Shown one piece after another: positions 1 to 7,968 of a stretch of 64,000 nucleotides of DNA. This stretch comes from Halovulum marinum (GTDB lineage: Bacteria > Pseudomonadota > Alphaproteobacteria > Rhodobacterales > Rhodobacteraceae). A model generated the notes under the pieces. The model did no database searches. It was not told the origin of the DNA and saw nothing but the letters and a program-made list of their open reading frames with translations. A program made the position numbers and the translations under genes. The DNA lies in contig NZ_WIND01000008.1 of NCBI RefSeq assembly GCF_009697225.1, positions 62,001 to 126,000 on the forward strand, given 5' to 3'. Each line of letters opens with the position of its first letter. Position 1 is the stretch's first letter.

Positions 1-225
1 CCTGTCGCCCGGAAGACAGGAGTTTCGTGCCAGGACCGACGGCGGCGAGCGGCCTTCACGTCCGCGTCCAGGCCGTGCAGCGGGACCGAGCCGGCGCGAA
101 GGGTGCAGTGCCGCCGGCCAGACATACCCGATCATCAACTCATCCGCCTGACCGGTCGCTGTTCGCGCGGCAGGCACACCGAAAATTTTCTCCGGGCGGC
201 AGAAGAAGCAGGAACCCGAACGAGC
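1..225. other. Upstream non-coding stretch
   Basis: No convincing gene is visible here. The first 20 bases form a short hairpin (6-bp stem, positions 1-6 with 15-20), which could be the end of a transcript entering from outside the window. The frame of the next gene is open upstream of its chosen start, but that extension has no recognisable protein features. Confidence 0.4.
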
Positions 226-750
226 ATGTCCGGCGTTGAGTCGGCATCGCCCCCCGCGGGAGACCCGGACGTGGCCAAGGGCCTGCAGATCGACGAAGAC
301 CGACAGTTCCAGGAACGGTTCTGGAAGGCAGAGCGGATCGCCTGGATCTGCTTCGCGGCGATCCTGCTGGCGGCGCTGGCCGGGATGACCGGCGGCGGCG
401 GGCCGCTGGCCCACGGCAGCGCCGAACAGGCCGACACGCAGGTGATCTATCCCCGCATCTCGCGGTGGCGTGCCGACGAGACGCTCACGCTGGTCCTCGG
501 CCCCGGCGACGGTCTGCGGCAGATCCTGATGCCGAAGAAGTTTCTGGACGTGTTCGAGCTGGAATCGATCCAGCCCGAGCCGCTTGGCGCAGTTGCGGAA
601 CCGGAGGGGCTCAGGTTGAGTTTCGCTGCGACCGGGGCGGGCGCAATGGTGCGGCTTGGCATCCGGGCCCGCAAAGCGGGCTTCGTCCGCTATGCCATCA
701 CCATCGACGACGAAAGCCCGGTGCGTCTTGCCACCTTCGTCTTTCCATAA
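226..750 (+). CDS. Hypothetical single-pass membrane protein
   Basis: I do not recognise this 174-residue protein. It has a soluble N-terminus of about 35 residues, one hydrophobic segment at about residues 42-61 (rich in Ala, Leu and Ile), then a roughly 110-residue domain with beta-strand-like periodicity that would lie in the periplasm. The ATG at 226 was chosen because an A/G-rich stretch lies upstream and it puts the membrane segment near the N-terminus; an earlier in-frame start at 103 is possible. It ends 12 bp before the DUF421 gene on the same strand, so the two are probably co-transcribed and may act together at the inner membrane. The exact role is unknown. Confidence 0.65.
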   Translation: MSGVESASPPAGDPDVAKGLQIDEDRQFQERFWKAERIAWICFAAILLAALAGMTGGGGPLAHGSAEQADTQVIYPRISRWRADETLTLVLGPGDGLRQILMPKKFLDVFELESIQPEPLGAVAEPEGLRLSFAATGAGAMVRLGIRARKAGFVRYAITIDDESPVRLATFVFP

Positions 751-762
751 GGAGAACGCGCG

Positions 763-1215
763 ATGGAATCGGTCATCCGGGGAGCAGCCATCTACCTCGT
801 GCTCCTGATCATCTTCCGCCTGTCGGGGCGCAGAACCCTGTCCGAGGCGACGCCGTTCGACTTCGTCCTGCTGCTGATCGTGGCCGAGACGACACAGCAA
901 GCGCTGCTGGGTGACGACAATTCGCTGACCAACGCCGCCCTGGTGGCGATCACCATCTTCTCGCTCGATATCGCCATGTCCTATATCAAGGGCGGGTCGC
1001 GTCTGTTTCGACTGATGCTGGACGGCACCCCGACGGTGCTGATCGATCGCGGCGAGCCCGACCTGCGCGCACTGGCGCGCGCGCGGGTGGCGTTGTCGGA
1101 TGTGCTGGAGTCGGCCCGGATGAAACACGGCATCGAGCGGCCGGAGCAGATCCGCTATGCCGTGCTCGAAGCGAACGGACAGCTTTCGATCGTTCCCGAC
1201 GGTAAAAGCGAATAG
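763..1215 (+). CDS. DUF421/YetF-family membrane protein
   Basis: A 150-residue inner-membrane protein. Three hydrophobic segments fill roughly residues 3-22, 33-50 and 64-80. They are followed by a cytosolic domain with the DGTPTVLIDRGEPD pattern typical of the YetF/YcaP (DUF421) family. The family is linked to cell-envelope and sporulation traits in some bacteria, but no biochemical activity is established. A good ribosome site (AAGGAG) precedes the ATG. The length is at the short end of the family, consistent with forms lacking the second C-terminal domain. It probably forms an operon with the membrane protein just upstream. Confidence 0.8.
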   Translation: MESVIRGAAIYLVLLIIFRLSGRRTLSEATPFDFVLLLIVAETTQQALLGDDNSLTNAALVAITIFSLDIAMSYIKGGSRLFRLMLDGTPTVLIDRGEPDLRALARARVALSDVLESARMKHGIERPEQIRYAVLEANGQLSIVPDGKSE

Positions 1216-1272
1216 AACGGCACCGCATCCGGCACCGATGGCCGATGATGCTGCGCCGCGTTCCCGTTCGGC

Positions 1273-1416
1273 TCAATAGCGTTCGCCGTCGCCCTCCAGC
1301 GCAACCAGCGCCGCTTCGTCCTGCGGCGACTGCTCGACGTCGAAGGTCACAAGCGCGGCATAGGTGACCACCGCCAGCAGCGCCGACAGCGATGCGCCGA
1401 TCAGAAAGCCCCCCAT
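1273..1416 (-). CDS. Small membrane protein at the end of the fdh operon
   Basis: A 47-residue open frame starting MGGFLIGASLSALLAVVTY. It has one transmembrane helix (about residues 4-24) followed by an acidic tail rich in Glu, Asp and Gln. It starts 7 bp after the fdhC stop, on the same strand, with a strong ribosome site (GGGAGG, about 9 bp upstream). Position, spacing and translation signal make it a likely last gene of the formate dehydrogenase operon. I infer a structural or assembly role with the membrane subunit. No family name can be given from sequence alone. Confidence 0.6.
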   Translation of the reverse strand: MGGFLIGASLSALLAVVTYAALVTFDVEQSPQDEAALVALEGDGERY

Positions 1417-1423
1417 CCGTCAC

Positions 1424-2638
1424 CTACCTCCCCTTGTCCAGCTCGTGCATCCACAGCTCGTGGTGCTCCTCGGCCCAGTTGCGGTCCACATCGCCGGTCC
1501 ACATGGCCCAGAACGCTCCCTGCATCCCGACCGTGCCGATGTAGATGTGACCGATGAAGATCGCGATCAGGAACACCGCGATCAGCGCGTGCGTCAGCAT
1601 GATCCAGCTCATGGTCTGCAGATCGGCGAACCAGAACGGGAACATCAGGAAGATGCCGGTGGCGATCATCAGCAGCCCGCCGATCACCGCCGACCAGTAG
1701 ACCAGCTTCTGCCCGGCGTTGAACTTCCGCGCCGGCGGGTTGTCCGGGTCGTCCGAGAAGAACCCGCCGGCGCGGCGCAGCCATTCGATGTCGAGCCGCG
1801 ACGGCAGGTTCCGCACCGTCCAGAGCAGGATCATCGCCGTCAGCCCCAGCGCGAACGGCGGGAAGAACATCGCATGGCCCCAGGTCGCCAACCACCCGAG
1901 CGAGCCCAGAAGCTCCTCGCCGAACGGCAGGATCAGCGTCCTGCCATAGGCGATGGTGATCCCCGTGAGGGCAAGCATGATGAACGATACCGCGGTCAGC
2001 CAGTGGTTGGCCCGCTCCAGCAACCCGAACCGTTTCACGGTTCGGTCGGTGCGCCCCTTGGCGATGGGCACCCGGCCCCGCACCGCCAGCACCAGCGCCA
2101 GCAGGAACGAGAAGCCGAGGATCGCGAACGCTCCGACGTGGGTGACGACATCCGCCAGGCCCAGCCGCCAGTCGCGCGCGAAAGGACGCTCGAACAGCGC
2201 CGCGTTCGCGTAGGGCAGCGACGAGATGCCGATGATGCGCTCGGACCCGCGCAGCAGCGATCCGCTCTCGTCATCGGGCAGGCGCCAGATCTCGGTCAGC
2301 ATCGCATCTTCGTCGTCGATCGCCCGGTTGCCCAGCAGGATCGCGTCGCCGACCTTGAACGTCTCGGCGGTGCCGTCGGGCGACGGCCCGGAGCGGAAGC
2401 GCTGCGATTGCAGACGCGTCCGATCCCGCAGGATCTCATCGGTCAGGATCGATTCTCCTCCTGCATCGCCGGCGGCGCTCCAGGCGACTTCCGGAACGGT
2501 CCGCGCATCGCCGTCGAACAACTCCCAGCCCTGCACGACCAACGCGAGGAACAGCAGCGCGGCAGCGATCGCGCCGCCGATCCGGTAGCCGGTGAAATCG
2601 CGGCCGCGCACGCGGACCTCGGACCCATCGCCACTCAT
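1424..2638 (-). CDS. fdhC: Formate dehydrogenase cytochrome b (gamma) subunit
   Basis: A 404-residue integral membrane protein of the fdh3 gamma-subunit type. An N-terminal anchor (about residues 21-40) is followed by a roughly 100-residue extension and then the four-helix cytochrome b556 domain, which carries histidines placed for heme b (for example in the ERANHW motif). It passes electrons from the periplasmic FdhAB to the quinone pool. The start is the ATG at 2638, which overlaps the fdhB stop as ATGA; the frame runs further upstream but only as antisense-like shadow within fdhB. It is the fourth gene of fdhX-A-B-C. Confidence 0.9.
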   Translation of the reverse strand: MSGDGSEVRVRGRDFTGYRIGGAIAAALLFLALVVQGWELFDGDARTVPEVAWSAAGDAGGESILTDEILRDRTRLQSQRFRSGPSPDGTAETFKVGDAILLGNRAIDDEDAMLTEIWRLPDDESGSLLRGSERIIGISSLPYANAALFERPFARDWRLGLADVVTHVGAFAILGFSFLLALVLAVRGRVPIAKGRTDRTVKRFGLLERANHWLTAVSFIMLALTGITIAYGRTLILPFGEELLGSLGWLATWGHAMFFPPFALGLTAMILLWTVRNLPSRLDIEWLRRAGGFFSDDPDNPPARKFNAGQKLVYWSAVIGGLLMIATGIFLMFPFWFADLQTMSWIMLTHALIAVFLIAIFIGHIYIGTVGMQGAFWAMWTGDVDRNWAEEHHELWMHELDKGR

Positions 2639-3231
2639 GCCTCGTCCTCCGGATAGTAGGCCGTCTTCCAGCCCCAGGCGCCGGCGCCGTAGCCGCGGTG
2701 CAGGACGCGCTCGCGGAAGATCTCTCCGATCTCGTCGCCGTCGCCGGCCAGCAGCGCGCGGGTCGAGCAGACTTCGGCGCACAGCGGCAGCTTGCCCTCG
2801 GCGATGCGGTTGCGGCCGTACTTGCTGTATTCCGCCTCGGAGCCGTTCTCCTCCGGGCCGCCCGCGCAATAGGTGCACTTGTCCATCTTGCCGCGCGAGC
2901 CGAACAGCGTCGTCTTGGGGAACTGCGGCGCGCCGAACGGACAGGCGTAGAAGCAGTACCCGCAGCCGATGCAGGTGTCCTTGTCGTGCAGAACGATGCC
3001 GACGTCGGTCTGATACAGCGTCGAGACCGGGCATACCGCGACGCACGGCGCGTCGGTGCAGTGCATGCACGAGATGGCGATAGACTTTTCGCCCGGCTCG
3101 CCATCGTTGATCGTCACCACCCGCCGGCGCACCATGCCCCACGGCACCTCGTGCTCGTTCTTGCACGAGGTCGCGCAGGCATTGCACTCGATACAGCGGT
3201 CGGTGTCGCAGAGGAATTTCATGCGTGCCAT
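2635..3231 (-). CDS. fdhB: Formate dehydrogenase iron-sulfur (beta) subunit
   Basis: A ferredoxin-like electron-transfer subunit of 198 residues with four cysteine clusters for [4Fe-4S] centres: CIECNAC near the N-terminus, CMHCTDAPC, CIGCGYCFYAC, and paired Cys further on (CTYC, CAEVC). It bridges the catalytic FdhA and the cytochrome FdhC on the periplasmic side. The ATG at 3231 sits 8 bp after an AAAGGG ribosome site; an internal ATG at 3222 is the start used by some family members. There is no signal peptide, as is usual for a subunit exported by hitch-hiking on FdhA's Tat signal. It lies 3 bp after fdhA and overlaps fdhC. Confidence 0.92.
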   Translation of the reverse strand: MARMKFLCDTDRCIECNACATSCKNEHEVPWGMVRRRVVTINDGEPGEKSIAISCMHCTDAPCVAVCPVSTLYQTDVGIVLHDKDTCIGCGYCFYACPFGAPQFPKTTLFGSRGKMDKCTYCAGGPEENGSEAEYSKYGRNRIAEGKLPLCAEVCSTRALLAGDGDEIGEIFRERVLHRGYGAGAWGWKTAYYPEDEA

Positions 3232-3234
3232 CAA

Positions 3235-6200
3235 TCAGGCCCTTTCGATCCTGCAAAGCGTGGCCTTGGTCTCCTGCATCTGCGTGACCACGTCATAGCC
3301 ATAGGTCTGAACGGTGTTCGTCGCCTCGCCGATCACGTAAGGCCGCGCGCCTTCGGGGTAGCGGTCCGAGATGTCCTCGCCCATCCAGATGCCGGCGAAG
3401 TGGAACGGCATGAACACCGTGCCGGGGCCGACACGCCGGGTGACCAGCGCCTGCACCCGGACGCGGCCTTCCGGAGTCGCCACCCAGCAGAAGGCGCCGT
3501 CCTCGATGCCGGACCGGGCGGCATCCGCCGGGTTGATCTCGGCGAACATCTGCTGCTGGAATTCTGCCAGCCACTTGTTCGACCGGGTTTCGTCGCCGCC
3601 GCCCTCGTATTCGACCAGCCGGCCCGAGGTCAGCGCCAGCGGGAAGTCCGCGGCGTGATCGACATCCTGAATCGAGCGATAGAGCGCCGGCAGCCGCCAC
3701 ACCGTGCGATCTTCGAAGGTCTGGTACTTCGGAAGCAGGTCGCGTCGCGCCGTGTAGAGCGGCTCGCGGTGCAGCGGTACCTGGTCGGGGAAGTTCCAGA
3801 CCAGCGCCCGCGCCTTTCCGTTCCCGAACGGCGCCAGACCGTGCGCGATCGCGACGCGCTGGAGCCCCCCGGACAGATCTGTCTTCCAGTTCACCCGGGC
3901 GATCTTCTGCACCAGCGGCAGATCGGCGTCGGCCTTGTCCTGCGGATTGGCGGCCAGATAGGCCTCGATCACCTCCAGGGCCTCGTCCGAATAGCCGGGG
4001 AAGTTTGACGGAAGGGCGCTGCCGTCCTGCCCGTCCGGCGAGGAGTTCAGCCATGCGTCGTCGATGGTGTTTCCGTCGTCAGACGGGCCGGCTTCGCGCT
4101 CTGCGTCGGCTGTACGGATCGCGTTCTCAAGCGCGGCCATTGCCGGCGCGGCGTCTTCTTCCGTCAGGTCGAACATCTGGTGGCTGAAGCGGTCGGCGGC
4201 GACGGCGACGATGATCAGCTTCTCGCGGTCCGTCAACTCGTCCGCCCAGCCCAGCGCCTCGAGCATGTTGACGGTGATCTCGGGATAGCCGTCCTCGATC
4301 TCGGAGCCGGCCGGATAGCTGTCCTCGGCAAGCAGGTTTCCGCCCTCGTGCTCGACGCCCCAGCGGGCGCGGAAGGGAAGTCCGCCCTCGGCGACCGGCT
4401 TCGACAGATCGTAGAGCAGCGGCGTTCCCGGGTGATCCATTTCGGGCCGGCCCCAGGACGGCCAGGGCAGGCAGTAATAGTCGCCCTCGACCTCGCCGGA
4501 TGTGCCGATCAGCGAGATGCCGTCGAACAGCTCCTGCTGCTTCATGTGGCGCTTCAGCCGCTCGGGGCTTTGACCGGTATAGCCGATGGTCCAGGTGCCG
4601 CGGTTGATCTCGTGCAGGATATCCTCGGCCACCGGCACGCCGTTCTCGATGCCGATATGCTTGAACAGCCGGTCGGCGAAGCCGAGCTTTTCGGCCAGAA
4701 GGCGCACGATCTCGTAGTCGGTCCGCGCCTCGAACAACGGCTCGACCACCTTCTCGCGCCACTGCACCGAGCGGTTCGAGTTCGTCACCGACCCTGCCAT
4801 CTCCATCGTCGAGCCGGACGGCAGCAGGTAGAGATTGTCGGTCATCTCGTTCTCGATGGCGGTCTGCGTCGGGTAGGGATCGACGATCACGCACAGGTCG
4901 ACCGCGTTCAGCGCGGCCACCCGCTCCGGTCCGCGGGTCTGGCTGTTCGAGGCATGGCCCCAGAAAAAGATCCCCTTCAGCGGAGCGGGCTGATCGACGC
5001 CTTCATCGTCCAGCACACCGTCGGCCCAGCGGCTGACGGGAATGCCGGGGGCCTCCATGAGGTCTTTCGAGGCGAACCGGTCACGCAGCCACGAATACTC
5101 GACGTCCCAGACCCGGCCCCAATGGCGCCACGCGCTTTCGGTCAGCCCGTAATAGGCCGGCAGGGTGTCGCATGAGACCCCCAGGTCGGTCGCTCCCTGT
5201 ACGTTGTCGTGACCGCGGAAGATGTTCGCGCCACCGCCGGACTTGCCGATGTTGCCGAGGATCAGCTGCAGGATCGACGCGGCGCGGGTCTTGTTGTTGC
5301 CGATCGTCGATTGCGTCAGCCCCATGCACCAGATCAGCGTTCCAGGGCGGTTGTCGGCCAGGGTGCGCGCGACCCTTTCCAGCTGATCGGGCGGGATGCC
5401 GGTGACCTTCTCGACCTCGTCCGGGGTCCAGTTCATGATCTCCTTGCGCACCTCGTCGAAGCCGAAGACGCGCTGTGAAAGATATTCCCGGTCCTCCCAG
5501 CCGTTTTCGAGGATGATCCGCGCCAGCCCCCAGAGGAAGGCGACATCGGCGCCGGGGCGGATGCGGACATACTCGTCGGCATGGGCGGCGGTGCGGGTAA
5601 AACGCGGATCGACGACGATCAGCGGCGCGCCGTTCTCCTTGCCGCCCAGCACATGCAGCATCGACACCGGGTGCGCCTCGGCCGGGTTGCCGCCGATGAT
5701 GATGATCGACTTCGAGTTGCGGATGTCGTTGTAGCTGTTGGTCATCGCGCCGTAGCCATAGATGTTGGCCACGCCCGCAACGGTGGTCGAATGGCAGATC
5801 CGCGCCTGGTGGTCGACGTTGTTGGTGCCCCAGAACGCAGCGAACTTGCGGAACAGGTAGGCCTGCTCGTTCGAGAACTTCGCCGAGCCCAGCCATTCCA
5901 CGCTGTCCGGTCCGTGTTCCTCGCGGATCGCCAGAAGCTTCTCGCCGATCTCTTCGATCGCCTGCTCCCAGGACAGGCGGATCCATGCGCCGTCCACCTT
6001 CTTCATCGGGTACTTCGTCCGCCGCTCGCCCAGCGCGATCTCGCGGGTCGCCGCGCCCTTGGCGCAGTGGGTTCCCTGGTTGATCGGGCTTTCGAACGCC
6101 GGCTCCTGACCGACCCAGACGCCGTTCTCGACCTCGGCCCAGATCGAGCAGCCGACCGAACAGAACGGGCACACCGTCTTGCGATACTGCCGCATGTCGG

Positions 6201-6375
6201 CGGTCGCCTCCGCCTGCTGCGCGCGAACCGTGCCGGCCGGTCCGCCGAACGCCATGATGCCGGCCGCGCCCAGGCCCGAGTTCCTCAGGAATGATCGACG
6301 GTCAAGCCCGCTGCCAGCGGCAATGTTCGGAACGGCCCGGGACAGGTTCGGTCTGCTCTGCTTTTTGCGAAGCAT
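3235..6375 (-). CDS. fdhA: Periplasmic formate dehydrogenase, molybdopterin (alpha) subunit
   Basis: A 1046-residue molybdopterin oxidoreductase that oxidises formate to CO2. A twin-arginine signal is visible (DRRSFLRNSG, Arg26-Arg27), so it is exported folded by Tat. Cys69, Cys72, Cys76 and Cys104 match the N-terminal [4Fe-4S] site. The metal-ligand residue is Cys194 in the RICHSTTVAG motif, not selenocysteine. The molybdopterin-binding C-terminal domain includes the ALTSGR and NTVQTYGYDVVTQ segments. A ribosome site (AAGGAAG) precedes the ATG. The Cys ligand, the preceding TAT-target gene and the three-subunit layout place it in the fdh3 group. No fdhE, fdhD or TorD-like maturation gene is in the window. 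Confidence 0.95.
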   Translation of the reverse strand: MLRKKQSRPNLSRAVPNIAAGSGLDRRSFLRNSGLGAAGIMAFGGPAGTVRAQQAEATADMRQYRKTVCPFCSVGCSIWAEVENGVWVGQEPAFESPINQGTHCAKGAATREIALGERRTKYPMKKVDGAWIRLSWEQAIEEIGEKLLAIREEHGPDSVEWLGSAKFSNEQAYLFRKFAAFWGTNNVDHQARICHSTTVAGVANIYGYGAMTNSYNDIRNSKSIIIIGGNPAEAHPVSMLHVLGGKENGAPLIVVDPRFTRTAAHADEYVRIRPGADVAFLWGLARIILENGWEDREYLSQRVFGFDEVRKEIMNWTPDEVEKVTGIPPDQLERVARTLADNRPGTLIWCMGLTQSTIGNNKTRAASILQLILGNIGKSGGGANIFRGHDNVQGATDLGVSCDTLPAYYGLTESAWRHWGRVWDVEYSWLRDRFASKDLMEAPGIPVSRWADGVLDDEGVDQPAPLKGIFFWGHASNSQTRGPERVAALNAVDLCVIVDPYPTQTAIENEMTDNLYLLPSGSTMEMAGSVTNSNRSVQWREKVVEPLFEARTDYEIVRLLAEKLGFADRLFKHIGIENGVPVAEDILHEINRGTWTIGYTGQSPERLKRHMKQQELFDGISLIGTSGEVEGDYYCLPWPSWGRPEMDHPGTPLLYDLSKPVAEGGLPFRARWGVEHEGGNLLAEDSYPAGSEIEDGYPEITVNMLEALGWADELTDREKLIIVAVAADRFSHQMFDLTEEDAAPAMAALENAIRTADAEREAGPSDDGNTIDDAWLNSSPDGQDGSALPSNFPGYSDEALEVIEAYLAANPQDKADADLPLVQKIARVNWKTDLSGGLQRVAIAHGLAPFGNGKARALVWNFPDQVPLHREPLYTARRDLLPKYQTFEDRTVWRLPALYRSIQDVDHAADFPLALTSGRLVEYEGGGDETRSNKWLAEFQQQMFAEINPADAARSGIEDGAFCWVATPEGRVRVQALVTRRVGPGTVFMPFHFAGIWMGEDISDRYPEGARPYVIGEATNTVQTYGYDVVTQMQETKATLCRIERA

Positions 6376-6390
6376 GGCGGCTTCCTTCCA

Positions 6391-6567
6391 CTAGCGGCGG
6401 GCAAGTGCGTAGTAGGTCCGGATGTGGTCGGTCTCGGTCACGACGACACTGCGGTTGTCGCCGCTGTCCGCTTCCGGCGTCGGTTCCGAATTCGCCTGCG
6501 AGGCCACTGCGAGCGTTCCGGACAGGACGAAGAACCCCCGGCGCGAGACTTTGTGCTGATGCTGCAT
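6391..6567 (-). CDS. fdhX: Formate dehydrogenase region TAT-target small protein
   Basis: A 58-residue protein with an N-terminal twin-arginine signal (VSRRGFFVLSG) and a C-terminal motif TDHIRTYYALARR. Both match the small 'formate dehydrogenase region TAT target' family that precedes fdh3 alpha subunits. Its molecular role is not settled; maturation or assembly of the dehydrogenase is the usual proposal. It ends 15 bp before fdhA. The ATG at 6567 places the RR at residues 9-10; an ATG at 6585 would add six residues. The gene marks the 5' end of the operon, so the fdh promoter should lie between here and tctC. Confidence 0.82.
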   Translation of the reverse strand: MQHQHKVSRRGFFVLSGTLAVASQANSEPTPEADSGDNRSVVVTETDHIRTYYALARR

Positions 6568-6750
6568 CTGAGATCCGCTGGTCATTTGACACCAATGTCT
6601 GATCTGAAGGGACAACCGCAGGAATGCCGATATGTTCCCGGCTTTTTTGCTCAGATTCCGAACCTTCGGCACGCCGGGTGCAGCAGCGCAAGGACGATTG
6701 CCTGCGGCGCGGCCGAACGGCAGCCGCGACATCCCGAAGCCACCCGGAAG

Positions 6751-6776
6751 CGCGATCCGGAATCGCGATCCGGAAT
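6751..6776. repeat. 13-bp perfect tandem duplication
   Basis: The 13-mer CGCGATCCGGAAT occurs twice back to back in the divergent region between fdhX and tctC. It is non-coding. It may be a regulator-binding repeat or a simple replication slip. Confidence 0.6.
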
Positions 6777-6811
6777 CACTTGACCGGGAAATCATCGGCA
6801 CTGCAGGATAT

Positions 6812-6827
6812 AACCAACAAGTTAGTT
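6812..6827. promoter_or_regulatory. Putative TetR-type operator upstream of tctC
   Basis: The imperfect inverted repeat AACCAAC-AA-GTTAGTT (6 of 7 positions symmetric) lies 19 bp before the tctC start, in an AT-rich patch. Its size and symmetry suit a TetR-family dimer. The only TetR regulator nearby is encoded at 13024-13671, inside the same cluster. Direct binding is inferred, not shown. Confidence 0.4.
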
Positions 6828-6846
6828 AACAACGGGGAGCAAGATA

Positions 6847-7851
6847 ATGCACATGACATCCGTCGCCGCCTCGGCGGGCCTGATCGGCCTGCTGGCCGTT
6901 CCGGCCGCCGGCCAGGACTGGTCGCCGTCCGAGCCGGTCTCGATCGTCGTGCCGTGGTCCGCGGGCGGATCGACCGACAGCGTGACGCGGGTCGTGGCGC
7001 AGGAACTCAGCGACGCCTTCGGCCAGACCTTCGTGGTGCTGAACCAGCCCGGCGCCTCCGGGTCGGTGGGAACGAAATCCGTCTGGGACGCCCCGCACGA
7101 CGGGATGACGATGGCCGCCGGCGCCGCCGCCGGCCTCGGGGCCTATCCGGTGCTGGGCATGCTCGACGCGACGCTTTCGGACTGGCGCCTGTACCTGCAC
7201 GTCGCCAACCCGTCGCTGGTGTCGGTGAACGCCGACACTCCCTACCAGGATTTCGGCGCGCTTCTCGAGGCGCTGAAGACCAGCGAGGATCCGATCACCG
7301 TCGCTTCCGCCGGGCTGACGTCGGCCGGCGCGATCGCATTGGACGCGATCGCCGGGACGGCAGAGATCAACACCCGCTCCATCACCTACGAAGGCGGCGC
7401 GCCGGCCGTGACCTCGACGGTCGCGGGCGAGACGCAGATGACCGCGCAGACTGCGGTGGAACAGGTGGACATGATCCGCGCCGGGCGGCTGCGCCCGCTG
7501 GCGGTCGTCGCCGACACGCCGCTGGAGCTCGATGGCTACGGCACGGTCCCGCCGATCACCGACTGGCTGCCCGACATCGCCGTCGCGCCGAACTACTTCG
7601 GCCTGTTCATCCCCGCCGACGCCCCGGCCGAGGTGCTGGCCGCCATGGACAAGGTCTGGGAGGAGCGGATCGCCACCAGCGAGAAGATGAAGACCTACGC
7701 CGCCGAGCGCGCGTCGCTGTTCAACCCATCTTACGGCGATTCCGCCCAGGACGCGGCCATGCCCTTCCTCAGCATCAATGCCTGGCAACAATACGAGGGC
7801 GGCACCGCCCCCAACGACCCGTCCGAGTTCGGCATCCCGAAACCCGAGTGA
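6847..7851 (+). CDS. tctC: Tripartite tricarboxylate transporter solute receptor (Bug/TctC)
   Basis: A 334-residue periplasmic binding protein of the Bug family, the receptor of a tripartite tricarboxylate transporter. A signal peptide covers about residues 1-23. The mature part begins with the family signatures IVVPWSAGGSTDSVTR and NQPGASGSVGT, whose loops clasp a carboxylate. A GGGGAG ribosome site precedes the ATG. It is the first gene of a cluster continuing with tctA and tctB and is followed by a strong hairpin. The ligand is probably an organic or sugar acid, judging from the downstream enzymes, but it cannot be read from the sequence. Confidence 0.9.
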   Translation: MHMTSVAASAGLIGLLAVPAAGQDWSPSEPVSIVVPWSAGGSTDSVTRVVAQELSDAFGQTFVVLNQPGASGSVGTKSVWDAPHDGMTMAAGAAAGLGAYPVLGMLDATLSDWRLYLHVANPSLVSVNADTPYQDFGALLEALKTSEDPITVASAGLTSAGAIALDAIAGTAEINTRSITYEGGAPAVTSTVAGETQMTAQTAVEQVDMIRAGRLRPLAVVADTPLELDGYGTVPPITDWLPDIAVAPNYFGLFIPADAPAEVLAAMDKVWEERIATSEKMKTYAAERASLFNPSYGDSAQDAAMPFLSINAWQQYEGGTAPNDPSEFGIPKPE

Positions 7852-7859
7852 CCCCGATC

Positions 7860-7889
7860 CGGGGCCGGGGCAGCTGCGCTCCGGCCCCG
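7860..7889 (+). terminator. Hairpin between tctC and tctA
   Basis: A perfect 9-bp GC stem (7860-7868 with 7881-7889) and a 12-nt loop start 8 bp after the tctC stop, with no U-tract. It is probably a processing or attenuation hairpin that lets the receptor be made in excess of the permease. Confidence 0.55.
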
Positions 7890-7968
7890 CCTCGCCGCCG
7901 CCCGGACCAGGGTCGCCCCGGCAACCGGCCCTTCCCACCGACACGCGTTTACGGGTCCGCCGCTCGCC

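Noticed and set aside
3235-6375. Selenocysteine in FdhA
   Set aside because: The catalytic position is a plain Cys codon in RICHSTT and there is no in-frame TGA, so no Sec insertion is needed.
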